Of a stretch of 39,759 nt of DNA, positions 1 to 17,605 are shown one piece after another. Positions within the stretch are counted from its first letter, which is position 1; each line of letters opens with the position of its first letter. The notes beneath the pieces were generated by a model. It worked only from the letters and a program-made list of their open reading frames with translations. It was not told where the DNA came from and searched no databases. Source of the stretch: Acidipropionibacterium sp. Lineage in GTDB: Bacteria > Actinomycetota > Actinomycetes > Propionibacteriales > Propionibacteriaceae. A program made the position numbers and the translations under genes. The stretch is taken from contig JALCLH010000017.1 in the NCBI GenBank assembly GCA_022647765.1, positions 1 through 39,759 on the forward strand, read 5' to 3'.

Positions 1-4757
<4,757 letters not shown>

Positions 4758-4906
4758 ACATATCGTGTGTTCTGCGTGTATGAGATTGTTCGTGTCCACT
4801 GTGCGGCTCTGTGCCACCACCCTGTGGGGGTTGGTGTGTGCGAGTTGTGAATTGCTGCTGTGGTGCTCTGCGTGTGTGGGGTGTGTGGTGGTTGAATATG
4901 GTTTTT

Positions 4907-5024
4907 GTGCGGTGGTCTTGGCTGGAGGGAAACACCCGGTCTCATTCCGAACCCGGAAGTTAAGCCTTCACGCGCTGATGGTACTGCCTGCGGGAGCAGG
5001 TGGGAGAGTAGGGCGCTGCCGCAC
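4907..5024 (+). rRNA. rrf: 5S ribosomal RNA
   Basis: 118-nt 5S rRNA. The terminal stem pairs gtgcgg at the 5' end with ccgcac at the 3' end. The internal core 'acccggtctcattccgaacccggaagttaag' region is the usual 5S loop A-C sequence. The 149-nt spacer from 4758 to 4906 holds no tRNA or other recognisable gene. Confidence 0.95.
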
Positions 5025-5041
5025 AATATTTTTGGTGGGAG

Positions 5042-5068
5042 TGGTCCCGGGACAGTGTCCCGGGACCA
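5042..5068 (+). terminator. rRNA operon terminator hairpin
   Basis: Perfect 11-bp inverted repeat: tggtcccggga (5042-5052), loop cagtg, tcccgggacca (5058-5068). It lies 18 nt after the 5S end. Only a short broken T tract (ttctt) follows, as is common in high-GC actinobacteria. It most likely ends the rRNA transcript. Confidence 0.85.
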
Positions 5069-5164
5069 TTCTTGCGTTTGAGGGAAGTTTCAGCACAGCC
5101 CTTGGAGATGCGCCCGGCCTGCCGCGCGCTGGTGTCAGGGCTGATGCTGCGCGAGAATGTGGAC

Positions 5165-6274
5165 ATGGCAGATTCCACAGATCGCGGCGGCAGATCGGGC
5201 CGGGGATTCTCCGGCGACCGGCGTCACGGAGGCTCGAGCCGCTCAGGAGGCTATGGGAAGTCCTCATCGCATCGAGGCGGGGGCTATCGTTCCGGCGGTG
5301 ACCGCGACCGGAGTGGCGACCGGCACAGTGAAGATCGGCACAGGGGCGACAGGTACGGCGACGATCGACCCAGGGGCGATCGTCATAACAACGACCGGCG
5401 CAGGAGCGATGATGACCGGCGAAGAGGCGACTGGCACCGCGACGGTGACCGCAGACCGCCGCGCCGTGAGGGCTCCGACCGGACAGACAGCTCCGGCGTG
5501 GAGAGGCGCGGTTACGGAAAGCATCCCGATGAGCCGTTGGCTCCCCTGGATTTCGACGAGGATGCGCTGCCGATATCGGTGAAGGCGGAGCTGCGCGGCG
5601 TCCCCTCGGATGTCGCCCACATCATCGAGGGGCATCTGGTCGCCGCGGCCGAGGCGCTGGAGGAAGATCCGAAACTTGCCCACGAGCACGCCCAGGCGGC
5701 ACTGCGCCGGGCGGCTCGCCTGCCCGTTCTGCGCGAGGTGGCCGCCGAAACGGCCTACGCCGCGGGCGAGTACAGCTCGGCCCTCAACGACTACCGCGCA
5801 CTGCGCCGGATGACCGGCAATGACAACCTGCTGCCGGTGATGGCCGACTGCGAACGCGCACTGGGCCGTCCGCAGGCCGCCCTCAAGCTCATCCGGGAGG
5901 CGGAGGAGGGCGGTCCGCTCAGCTCCTCCCAGCAGGTCGAGCTGGTGCTCGTGAAGGCCGGTGCCCGCCAGGACCTGGGGCAGGAGGCCGAGGCCAGGCG
6001 ACTGCTGCATGCGGCCGTCCAGTCTGTGCAGGCCTCTGACGAGGCGAAGGCGCGGCTCTACTACGGCTACGCCGAGATGCTGCTGGCCTCGGGGGACACG
6101 GCCGGCGCGAAGAGCTACTTCGCCTCGGCAGAGGAACTCGACGCCTCCGAGCTGCTGGACGCCGCCGATCGGCTCGCTGAACTTTCTGCCGGACCGGCGG
6201 ATGGAGCCGATGAGGGCGCCGACGAGAAGATTGACGACCAGGACGATCAGGACGACAAGGACGTGCAGAAGTGA
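5165..6274 (+). CDS. TPR-containing protein with Arg/Asp/Gly-rich N-terminus
   Basis: 369 aa, probably cytoplasmic; exact function unknown. Residues about 5-120 are low-complexity and highly charged, with repeated D-R-H-R/G-D-R units (GDRHSEDRHRGDRYGDD and similar). Residues about 150-345 are all-helical with tetratricopeptide character (alternating A/L/Y/E pairs such as AGEYSSALNDYRAL and ARLYYGYAEMLLASGD). The tail is acidic (DDQDDQDDKD). The position directly before the HAD phosphatase matches Rv1691 of M. tuberculosis. The start was chosen at ATG 5165; the frame stays open upstream to 5072, but that part overlaps the terminator region. It overlaps the next gene by 4 nt (GTGA), so the two are co-translated. 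The TPR part probably mediates protein contacts; the basic/acidic head might bind RNA (inference). Confidence 0.85.
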   Translation: MADSTDRGGRSGRGFSGDRRHGGSSRSGGYGKSSSHRGGGYRSGGDRDRSGDRHSEDRHRGDRYGDDRPRGDRHNNDRRRSDDDRRRGDWHRDGDRRPPRREGSDRTDSSGVERRGYGKHPDEPLAPLDFDEDALPISVKAELRGVPSDVAHIIEGHLVAAAEALEEDPKLAHEHAQAALRRAARLPVLREVAAETAYAAGEYSSALNDYRALRRMTGNDNLLPVMADCERALGRPQAALKLIREAEEGGPLSSSQQVELVLVKAGARQDLGQEAEARRLLHAAVQSVQASDEAKARLYYGYAEMLLASGDTAGAKSYFASAEELDASELLDAADRLAELSAGPADGADEGADEKIDDQDDQDDKDVQK

Positions 6275-7269
6275 GCCGAGCTCTCATCGAGGACTATGAC
6301 GCAGCCCTCTTCGACCTGGACGGCGTCATCTATCTGGGACCGGATCCGATCCCGGCGGCGCCGCCCACGGTGGCGGCCCTGCAGGAGCGCGGCGTGAAGG
6401 TCGGCTTCGTCACCAACAACGCCGCCCGCCGGACGGACGTGGTGGCCGAGGTGCTGCGGGGGATGGGAATCCGCACGACTGCCAATGACGTGGTGTCGTC
6501 GGCCCAGGCGATCACGGATCTGGCCTCCTCGCAGCTTCCCGCCGGTGCCAAGGTCCTCATCGTGGGCACCGAGGCGCTGGCCGAGGAGGCCAGGAGCAAG
6601 GGCCTGGAACCCGTGGCGACCGCCGATGACGGTCCGGTCGCGGTGATTCAGGGCTACCACCCGCAGATGCCGTGGTCGCTGCTGGTGGAGGCGGGCATCG
6701 CGATCCAGCACGGGGCCGCATGGTACGGCGCCAATCCCGATATGACGCGCCCCACCGACCGCGGCCTGGTTCCCGGCATCGGCGCCCAGCTGGCGGCGGT
6801 GGCAACCACTGTCGACGCCGAACCGGTCATCGCGGGCAAGCCGAACCGCCCGCTGCTGGATGCCACGGTGGCCCGGCTGGGCTGCCGCACGCCGATCTTC
6901 GTCGGGGACCGGCTGGACACCGACGTGCTCGGCGCCAACCGCGTCGCAATGGCGTCCATGATGGTGTTCTCCGGTGCTCACGGCAAGCACGACCTTCTGG
7001 ACGCCGATCCGCAGAGCCGGCCCCGGTTCATCGCCAAGGACGTCTCGGGACTGCTGGCCGAGCCCCGGCGGGCCGTCATCGACGGGGATCGGGCGGTCTG
7101 CAGGGCCGGCGAGGCCAGGGTCAATGGCGGAGTCGTCGAGGTCTCCGGCGCTGTCGGAGGCGATCTGGACACCCAGCTCGACAGCCTGGCCGCGGTGCTT
7201 GCCCTGGTCTGGGCGGGCCGCGGGGAGGCCTCGCACCGGGCGCTTGAGGTTCTCGATCTGGTCCACTGA
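6271..7269 (+). CDS. HAD-superfamily phosphatase, subclass IIA
   Basis: 332 aa, cytosolic. Motif I is FDLDGVIYLG near residue 14, with the nucleophile and acid aspartates. Motif II is the FVTNN segment. A large C2-type cap follows, then the conserved GKPN lysine near 190 and motif IV GDRLDTDVLGA. This matches the p-nitrophenyl-phosphatase/NagD-like family, to which the mycobacterial glycerol-3-phosphate phosphatase Rv1692 belongs. Rv1692 occupies the same place next to the TPR protein. Substrate here is not provable; glycerol-3-phosphate is the best guess from synteny. The C-terminal ~70 residues go beyond the minimal fold. GTG start in a GTGA overlap with the upstream stop. Confidence 0.9.
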   Translation: MSRALIEDYDAALFDLDGVIYLGPDPIPAAPPTVAALQERGVKVGFVTNNAARRTDVVAEVLRGMGIRTTANDVVSSAQAITDLASSQLPAGAKVLIVGTEALAEEARSKGLEPVATADDGPVAVIQGYHPQMPWSLLVEAGIAIQHGAAWYGANPDMTRPTDRGLVPGIGAQLAAVATTVDAEPVIAGKPNRPLLDATVARLGCRTPIFVGDRLDTDVLGANRVAMASMMVFSGAHGKHDLLDADPQSRPRFIAKDVSGLLAEPRRAVIDGDRAVCRAGEARVNGGVVEVSGAVGGDLDTQLDSLAAVLALVWAGRGEASHRALEVLDLVH

Positions 7270-7296
7270 ACACCGTTCAGGAGATTTCGGTATGAT
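7267..7296 (+). promoter_or_regulatory. candidate bioY promoter
   Basis: TGAACA (7267-7272), 18-nt spacer, TATGAT (7291-7296). The predicted start of transcription is about 50 nt before bioY. The -10 is good and the -35 moderate (4 of 6). I see no clear BirA/BioR-type palindrome. Confidence 0.4.
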
Positions 7297-7351
7297 GCCG
7301 GATGGCCCGGTCAGAGCGGCCGGGCCGTCATTGCGCGTCCAGGAGAACACC

Positions 7352-7957
7352 ATGGCCGATTCATCAGCACCCGTGTCGAGATCGAGATTCCAGGCGACCG
7401 ACCTGGCACTGATCGCCGTCTTTGCCGCCCTCATCGCGGTGCTGGCCCTCATCCCGCCGCTCTTCATGGTCGGAGCGGTGCCCTTCGCACTGCAGATGAT
7501 CGGCGTGATGCTGGCGCCGATAGTTCTCGGCTCGGTGCGCGGCGGCTGCGCACTCGGTCTGTACTTCATCGTCGGCCTGCTGGGACTTCCCGTCTTCGGC
7601 GGCCAGACGAGCGGTCCCGGCGTCCTGCTGGGGGCCACCGGCGGCTTCATCATCGGCTTCATCGTCGGGGCCTTCGTCGCCGGTGCGGCCTCCACCGCGG
7701 TGCTGAGGGCCAGGCCGCGTCAGCAGATGCTGCCGGTTCTGCTGTATCTGGTGGCGGTGCTCGACCTCGTCTTCGTCTACGTCTTCGGCGTCGCCGGGAT
7801 GATGATCAATGTCGGCATGTCCCTGACCGCCGCGGTGACCGCCAATGCGATCTTCGCCGCGCTCGACCTAGCCAAGGCCGTTCTGGTGGTGGCGATCGCG
7901 ATCGCGATCTTCAAGGCATTCCCCCGGATGCTGCCCGCCGTCCGCGGTTCACGATGA
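7352..7957 (+). CDS. bioY: Biotin ECF transporter S component BioY
   Basis: 201 aa integral membrane protein with six predicted hydrophobic helices. It is the substrate-capture subunit of an energy-coupling-factor biotin importer. Characteristic BioY segments are visible: PFALQMIGVML near residues 45-55, GLYFIVGLLGLPVF near 70-83, and the G-rich GATGGFIIGFIVGAF loop/helix near 95-109. ATG 7352 is preceded by AGGAGAACACC, a good ribosome site. It is followed 19 nt later by its ATPase and then the T component, so all three parts of a dedicated (group I) biotin transporter are present. No biotin biosynthesis genes are in this window, which fits a scavenging role (inference). Confidence 0.93.
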   Translation: MADSSAPVSRSRFQATDLALIAVFAALIAVLALIPPLFMVGAVPFALQMIGVMLAPIVLGSVRGGCALGLYFIVGLLGLPVFGGQTSGPGVLLGATGGFIIGFIVGAFVAGAASTAVLRARPRQQMLPVLLYLVAVLDLVFVYVFGVAGMMINVGMSLTAAVTANAIFAALDLAKAVLVVAIAIAIFKAFPRMLPAVRGSR

Positions 7958-7976
7958 GCCCCGAGGGGAGCCGAGC

Positions 7977-8708
7977 GTGATTGAGTTCCGGCAGGTCGGC
8001 CTCACGGTCGACGAGTACGACATCCAGGGCGTGCACCGGCAGGTGACCATCCTGTCCGGGATCGACCTTCGGCTGCCCGAGCGCAGGGTGGCGGTGATCG
8101 GCCCCAACGGGGCCGGCAAGTCGACTCTGCTGCAGATGGTCAACGGACTGGTGGCCCCCACCTCGGGGGTCGTCCTCGCCGACGGCGTCGACCCCGTCCG
8201 GGATCCGCGCCGAGCGCGCTCTCAGGCCGGCTACATCTTCACCGATCCGCGGTCCCAGCTGGTGATGTCGACCCCGGTCGCCGACATCGAACTCAGCCTG
8301 CGCTCTCTCGTCAAGAAGCGCGCCGACCGGCACCGGCGTGCTCTCGAGCTGCTGGCCGAGCGCGGGCTGGCCGACATCGCCGCGCGCAGCGTCCACGACC
8401 TGTCGGGCGGAGAGCGACAGATGGTGGCTCTGGCCAGTGTGCTGGCGGTGGAGCCGACGATCATCCTGGCCGACGAACCCACCACTCTGCTCGATCTGCG
8501 CAACCGGGAGCAGCTGCGTCGCGCCTTCGAGACGCTGGACCAGCAGATCCTGTGCTCCACCCACGACCTGGAACTGGCCGCCTCGATGGATCGGGTGATC
8601 GCTGTCGAGGGCGGCCGGATCGTCGATGACGGGGAGCCCGGAGCGGTCATCCAGCGCTATCGCGACCGGATGGTGCGGCTGGCCGATCCGAACCCGGTGC
8701 ACCGGTGA
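7977..8708 (+). CDS. bioM: Biotin ECF transporter ATPase BioM (EcfA-like)
   Basis: 243 aa cytoplasmic ABC ATPase. Walker A is GPNGAGKST (about residues 42-50), the Q-loop is near 'FTDPRSQLVM', the signature is LSGGERQM (about 142), Walker B is IILADEP, and the switch histidine is in CSTHD. GTG start at 7977 follows a GAGGGGAG ribosome site. It overlaps bioN by GTGA. It powers biotin uptake together with BioY and BioN. EcfA proteins for other vitamins look alike; the biotin assignment rests on the adjacent bioY. Confidence 0.9.
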   Translation: MIEFRQVGLTVDEYDIQGVHRQVTILSGIDLRLPERRVAVIGPNGAGKSTLLQMVNGLVAPTSGVVLADGVDPVRDPRRARSQAGYIFTDPRSQLVMSTPVADIELSLRSLVKKRADRHRRALELLAERGLADIAARSVHDLSGGERQMVALASVLAVEPTIILADEPTTLLDLRNREQLRRAFETLDQQILCSTHDLELAASMDRVIAVEGGRIVDDGEPGAVIQRYRDRMVRLADPNPVHR

Positions 8709-9373
8709 GCGGCCGGGGTCGCGTCGAGGACTATCTCGGCGTCTACGTCCCGGGCAGCACTCCGGCCCACCGGATGCCGGTGGGGGCCAAGTACCTGATG
8801 CTGATCGTGGTCGGGGTGTTGCCCTTCGTGCTGCGCATCTGGTGGTTCTCGGTGCTCTGCCTGGCGGTCTCGGTGCTGATCTCACTGCTGGTCGCGAGAC
8901 TTCCCAGGCGAATCGCCCTGAGAATCGGGATCCCGCTGTGGATCATGAACGGCCTCATCCTCGCCTACCATGTGGTGCTCGGCGACTGGCGGCGCGGCGT
9001 CGTCTACGTCGCCTCCCTGATGGCCTGCCTGTACATGTCCAGGGTGCTCACCTGCACCACCTCCGCCGACGCCCTGATGGACGCCATCGCCGGTTTCGCC
9101 AGGATCTTCAAGCCGCTGGGCGCCAGCCCGGAGAAGTTCGCCCTGGCGGTCACCCTGATGTGGGCGACCATCCCCTACCTGCTGGGCGCCGTGCTGTCTA
9201 TTCAGCTGACGGCCAAGGCTCGCGGCCTGGAGCGCTCCTCCTGGCGATTCGTGATCCCGGTGATGGTGGGGATCGTCGGCCACGCCCTGGAGGTCGGCGA
9301 TGCGCTGCGGGCCCGCGGGCTCGGCGACGAGCCCGGACCCGGGCCGGAGACCAGGCAGCTGTCGGAAAGCTAG
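8705..9373 (+). CDS. bioN: Biotin ECF transporter T component BioN
   Basis: 222 aa membrane protein, the transmembrane coupling subunit (CbiQ/EcfT family). Hydrophobic helices run at about residues 28-65, 74-110 and 145-190. The two A-R-G coupling motifs that contact the ATPase are seen as AKARGLERS near residue 178 and LRARGLGDE near 205. The N-terminal HRMPVGAKYL segment is typical of the family. Last gene of bioYMN. Its TAG stop at 9371 is also the first half of a candidate -10 element for nadK. Confidence 0.9.
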   Translation: MSGRGRVEDYLGVYVPGSTPAHRMPVGAKYLMLIVVGVLPFVLRIWWFSVLCLAVSVLISLLVARLPRRIALRIGIPLWIMNGLILAYHVVLGDWRRGVVYVASLMACLYMSRVLTCTTSADALMDAIAGFARIFKPLGASPEKFALAVTLMWATIPYLLGAVLSIQLTAKARGLERSSWRFVIPVMVGIVGHALEVGDALRARGLGDEPGPGPETRQLSES

Positions 9374-9376
9374 TCT
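9371..9376 (+). promoter_or_regulatory. candidate leaderless -10 element for nadK
   Basis: TAGTCT lies exactly 6 nt before the GTG start of nadK (9383), so a transcript would begin at the start codon itself. No convincing -35. It is one of several TAnnnT elements so placed in this window. Confidence 0.4.
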
Positions 9377-9382
9377 GGGTGG

Positions 9383-10338
9383 GTGACTTCCCCGATGAGC
9401 ACCTCTCAGCGGAGTTCGGTGCCCGCGTCTGACCGGTCGCGCGCGGTCGTCGTGCTCTCGCACGCCTACCGGCAGGAGGCCTTCGACGCCGCCGCCGAGT
9501 TCATCGCCGCGATGGACCAGCGCGGCATCGTCTGCCTGGTCACCGACGAGCAGCGCGCCCAGCTCGGCGCGCGGCTGCCCGGCATCGAGCTGCTGAGCCT
9601 GTCCAGGGGGCGCGACGACATCGAGGCCGTGGTGGTCTTCGGCGGCGACGGGACGATCCTGCGGGCGGCCGAGTGGTCGCTGCCCCACCAGGTGCCGATG
9701 CTGGGGGTCAACCTCGGCCACGTCGGCTTCCTGGCCGAGCTGGAGCGCTCCGACATGGCCTCCCTGGTGCGCCAGGTCTGCGCTCGCGACTACACCGTGG
9801 AGGATCGGCTGGTGCTGGACGTCCGCGTCCTGGACCACCACGGCGACGAGCTGTGGAGATCCTTCGCGGTCAACGAGCTCAGCCTGGAGAAGGCTGCCCG
9901 GCGTCGGATGCTCGACGTCCTGGTCTCGGTCGACGAGCTGCCGGTGCAGCGCTGGAGCTGCGACGGCATCCTGGTCTCCACCCCGACCGGCTCCACCGCC
10001 TACGCCTTCTCGGCCGGCGGGCCGGTGATGTGGCCCGACCTCGACGCCATGCTGATGGTGCCGCTGTGCGCCCACGCGCTGTTCGCCCGGCCGATGGTGC
10101 TCAGCCCCGAGGCCCGGGTCGACCTCGACATCCAGCCCGCCGGGTCGGACTCCGGGGTGATGTGGTGCGACGGGCGGCGCAGCTTCGATGTGAGCCCCGG
10201 TCGGCGGATCACGGTCACCCGGCACCCCCAGCGGCTGCGGATCGCGCGGCTGGCCGAGCAGCCCTTCACCTCCAGGCTGGTCAAGAAGTTCGCGCTGCCG
10301 GTCGAGGGGTGGCGCCAGAGCGAGGGTGATCTGGACAG

Positions 10339-10342
<4 letters not shown>
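9383..10342 (+). CDS. nadK: NAD kinase
   Basis: 319 aa cytosolic enzyme that phosphorylates NAD to NADP. Diagnostic motifs: FGGDGTILRAAEW (about residues 90-102, catalytic GGDG), the NLGHVGFLAE segment, NELSLEK, and the glycine/threonine-rich STPTGSTAYAFSAGGP nucleotide site near 200-215. Context matches ppnK of M. tuberculosis (Rv1695) directly before recN. GTG 9383 is chosen because the -10-like TAGTCT is placed for a leaderless message; ATG 9395 is an alternative. It overlaps recN by ATGA. Confidence 0.95.
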
Positions 10343-14469
<4,127 letters not shown>

Positions 14470-14473
<4 letters not shown>

Positions 14474-15424
14474 CCGACTCATCGGTCCGCGACCTGGTCG
14501 ACGACTACCTGTCCCACCTGGGCGTGGAACGGGGACTGTCCGACAACACCATCGCGGCCTACCGGCGGGATCTGAATCGCTACATCGCCTTCCTGGCCGG
14601 TCGCGGCCTGGACGACCTGGCCCAGGTCAGCGCGGTCGACATCTCCGAGTTCTCCCGGGATCTGGGCGAGCAGAACCTGGCCCCGGCCTCGGTGATCCGG
14701 GCCGTGGTGGCGGTGCGCAATCTGCACGCTTTCGCCCTGAGCGAGGGGAGGGTCGACGGCCGATGTGGCCCACGACGTCTCCCCGGGGACGCGGCCGCGG
14801 CGTCTGCCCAAGGCCCTGCCCCTGGAGTCGGTCGAGGCGCTGCTGGCCTCCTGCGACACCAGCACGGTCGAGGGACTGCGGGACCGCGCCCTGCTGGAAC
14901 TGCTCTACGGCACCGGGGCGCGGGTCTCCGAGGTGTGCGACCTGGACGTCGACGACCTCACGGCGGTGCTGGCCGACCCCGACGCCGGACTGCGCCTGAT
15001 CGGCAAGGGGAACAAGGAGCGGATCGTCCCGCTGGGCAGCTACGCCGCCGACGCCGTGCGGGCCTGGCTGGTCCGCGGGCGTCCCGACTGGGCATCCCGG
15101 GGCAGCGGCACACCGGCCCTGCTGCTCAACCAGCGCGGCGGACGGCTCTCCCGCCAGAGCGCATGGGCGTCGCTGCAGCGGGCCGGGGCGCGCGCCGGGA
15201 TCTCCGAACACCTGTCCCCGCACAGCCTGCGGCACTCCTTCGCCACCCACCTGCTGGACGGCGGGGCCGACGTCCGCGTCGTCCAGGAACTCCTGGGTCA
15301 CGCCTCGGTGACCACCACCCAGATCTACACCCTGGTCACCGCCGAGCACCTGCGCGAGGTCTACCGGAGCTCTCATCCCCGGGCTGTGTCTGCCGCGGGC
15401 GGGGGAGACGACGTCGATGGCTGA
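14470..15424 (+). CDS. xerD: Tyrosine recombinase XerD (one frameshift in this sequence)
   Basis: Resolves chromosome dimers at dif with XerC. About 317 codons. The SAM-like N-terminal core-binding domain ([18 protein letters not shown]) is followed by the catalytic domain with Arg in GTGARVSE, Lys in [17 protein letters not shown] (H-x-x-R), [12 protein letters not shown] with His and the final nucleophile Tyr. One extra G near 14758 (gacggccgatg) breaks the frame between the two domains; DVAHDVSPG then follows normally. A TTG start at 14470 shared with the NUDIX stop (TTGA) is the most economical choice. By synteny this is the Rv1701 counterpart rather than a phage integrase. Confidence 0.9.
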
Positions 15425-15502
15425 GCGCGAAGGCACATCACCGACTAGGGTTGTTCCAGCCCGGGGACGCCGGGTCCGACCCAGACGAGAGGAAGGTCCG
15501 AG

Positions 15503-16425
15503 GTGCCCGATGCGACGGATCAGGAGGAGCTCGTCCACGTGCCGGCCCCCGACAAGCGGGCCGCCGAGGACGACGGCCCCGAGCTCGGGCTGACCGGCCG
15601 GCCGCTGCCCGAGCTTCCCGAGCCCGCGCCGGTGCCCGAGGGTCCCAAGCGCGCCACCGTCATCTCGCTGTGCAATCAGAAGGGCGGGGTCGGCAAGACC
15701 ACCACCACGATCAACCTGGGCGCGGCCCTGGCGGAGTTCGGACGCCGGGTGCTGCTGGTCGACTTCGACCCGCAGGGATCGCTGTCAGGTGGGTCTGGGA
15801 ATCAACCCGCACAACCTCGAGGTCAGCATCTACAACCTGCTGCTGTCGCGCCGGGACCGGGTCGAGGACGTCATCCAGGAGACCGGTCATCAACGGGATG
15901 GACCTGCTGCCGGCCAATATCGACCTGTCGGCCGCCGAGGTCCAGCTGGTCTCTGAGGTGGCCCGCGAGCAGACCCTCAAGAGGGTCATCGACAAGGTCC
16001 GCGACCAGTACGACATCATCCTCATCGACTGCGCCCCCTCGCTGGGGCTGCTCACCATCAACGCGCTGACCGCCTCCGACTACGTCGTCGTGCCGCTGGA
16101 GTGCGAGTTCTTCGCGCTGCGCGGCGTCGCCCTGCTCACCGACACCATCGACAAGGTGCAGGACCGCCTCAACCCCGATCTGGAGATCCTGGGAATTCTG
16201 GGGACGATGTTCGACCCGCGCACCCTGCACGCCCGCGAGGTGATGGAGCGGGTGGTCCAGGCCTTCGGCGACATCGTCTTCCACACCGTGATCAAGCGCA
16301 CCATCAAGTTCCCCGAGACCACCGTGGCCGGTGAGCCGATCACCACCTACGCGTCCTCCTCGCCGGGGGCCGAGGCCTACCGCAACCTGGCCAAGGAGGT
16401 GCTGGCACGATGTCGCGTCGGGTGA
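15503..16425 (+). CDS. ParA-family ATPase, Soj-like (two frameshifts in this sequence)
   Basis: About 307 codons. Deviant Walker [10 protein letters not shown] (about residue 56), [10 protein letters not shown], Walker [14 protein letters not shown], and the C-terminal [13 protein letters not shown]. It is preceded by a Pro/Glu/Ala-rich extension of about 50 residues. Extra bases near 15787 (A) and 15891 (G) shift the frame twice. It is the stand-alone paralogue found in the xerD-rluB region of actinobacteria (compare Rv1708), not the oriC parAB pair; no parB is here. GTG start behind AGGAAGG. Its 3' end overlaps the next gene by 16 nt. Confidence 0.9.
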
Positions 16426-16773
16426 GCCTGCCGGGCGCCGACGAGCTGTTCCGCCCCACCTCGGAGAAGTCGGTACCCGGACTCCGCCCGGGCCCCGGGG
16501 AGCACAGCTCCGAGAAGAGCAGTTCCCGAGAAGCAGAGCCGAGAGAAGTCCGAGCCGGGCCGGGTGACCGGCCGGGTCCGCCATGACGAGAAGATCACCG
16601 TCTATGTGAGCCGCGACGAGCTGGTGGCCCTGGAGAGCGCCCGCCTCACCCTGCGGTCCCACGGCATCAACGCCGACCGCGGGCGGGTGGTGCGCGAGGC
16701 CATCGCCATCGCGCTGGCAGATCTGGACGCCGATCCCGCCGACTCGGCGCTGCTGGCCCGGCTCTCGCGCTGA
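16410..16773 (+). CDS. Short conserved actinobacterial protein downstream of parA (frameshifted)
   Basis: About 120 codons with one extra base somewhere in 16500-16560. The N-terminal half begins [17 protein letters not shown], then a Ser/Glu/Pro/Arg-rich linker. The C-terminal half is the ordered part: [43 protein letters not shown] and LADLDA, reading like a ribbon-helix-helix-type fold. I recognise '[11 protein letters not shown] ... [11 protein letters not shown]' as a recurring small hypothetical next to ParA in actinobacteria (recall, not searched). Function unknown; a partner or DNA-binding adaptor of the upstream ParA is plausible. Confidence 0.7.
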
Positions 16774-16820
16774 GCGCCCGGAACCGCCGGAGGACAACCC
16801 CCAATGACAGGAGAAATTCG

Positions 16821-17564
16821 ATGAGCGACGAGTCACCCCAGGGTGTCCGACTCCAGAAGGTGCTCGCCCAGGCCGGTGTGGCCTCGCGGCGGGCGGCCGA
16901 GGAGATGATCGCCGATGGCCGGGTCGAGGTCAACGGCGAGATCATCATCGCCCAGGGACGCCGGGTCGACCCCGAGCACGACGAGATCCGGGTCGACGGG
17001 TCGCGCATCCCCACCGCACGGCGTCACCTCTACTACGTGCTCAACAAGCCGCGCGGCGTCGTCTCGACGATGGACGACCCGGACGGCCGGGCCTGTCTGG
17101 CCGATCTGGAGGGGGTGCCCAATCACGAGCGGCTGTTCCACGTCGGGCGCCTCGACACCGAGACCGAGGGACTCATCCTGCTCACCAATGACGGCGAGTT
17201 CGCCTACCGCATGGCGCACCCCTCCTACAAGGTGCTCAAGACCTATCTGGCCGAGGTCGAGGGCTTCGTCGACGACAAGGTGATCCGGCGTCTCACCAAG
17301 GGGGTCACCCTGGAGGACGGCCCGGTGCATCCCGATTCGGTGCGCCTGGTGCAGCCAGGGGAGACGAAATCCCTGGTGGAGGTGGGCCTGCACGAGGGCC
17401 GCAATCGGATCGTGCGCCGGATGATGGACTCGGTGGCCCACCCGGTGCGCCGGCTCTCCCGGACCGCCATCGGCCCGGTGCGGGTCGGCCGGCTCGGCGT
17501 CGGTGACATGCGCCCGCTGACCCGCGAGGAGCTCGGCAAGCTGTTCGACCTGGTCAACCTGTGA
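16821..17564 (+). CDS. rluB: rRNA pseudouridine synthase, RluB/RsuA family
   Basis: 247 aa. Isomerises a uridine in 23S rRNA. S4 RNA-binding domain at the N-terminus (RLQKVLAQAGVASRRAAEEMI), then the catalytic domain with YVLNKPRGVVST and the aspartate motif GRLDTETEGLILLTNDG (about residue 110), and the C-terminal HEGRNRIVRRM helix. Good ribosome site AGGAGAAATTCG before ATG 16821. It follows the parA block as in Rv1711, but scpA/scpB are absent between them here. Confidence 0.93.
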   Translation: MSDESPQGVRLQKVLAQAGVASRRAAEEMIADGRVEVNGEIIIAQGRRVDPEHDEIRVDGSRIPTARRHLYYVLNKPRGVVSTMDDPDGRACLADLEGVPNHERLFHVGRLDTETEGLILLTNDGEFAYRMAHPSYKVLKTYLAEVEGFVDDKVIRRLTKGVTLEDGPVHPDSVRLVQPGETKSLVEVGLHEGRNRIVRRMMDSVAHPVRRLSRTAIGPVRVGRLGVGDMRPLTREELGKLFDLVNL

Positions 17565-17605
17565 TCGGCCAATCTCACATGGCAAGGTCGGGTAACGTGC
17601 ATCGG

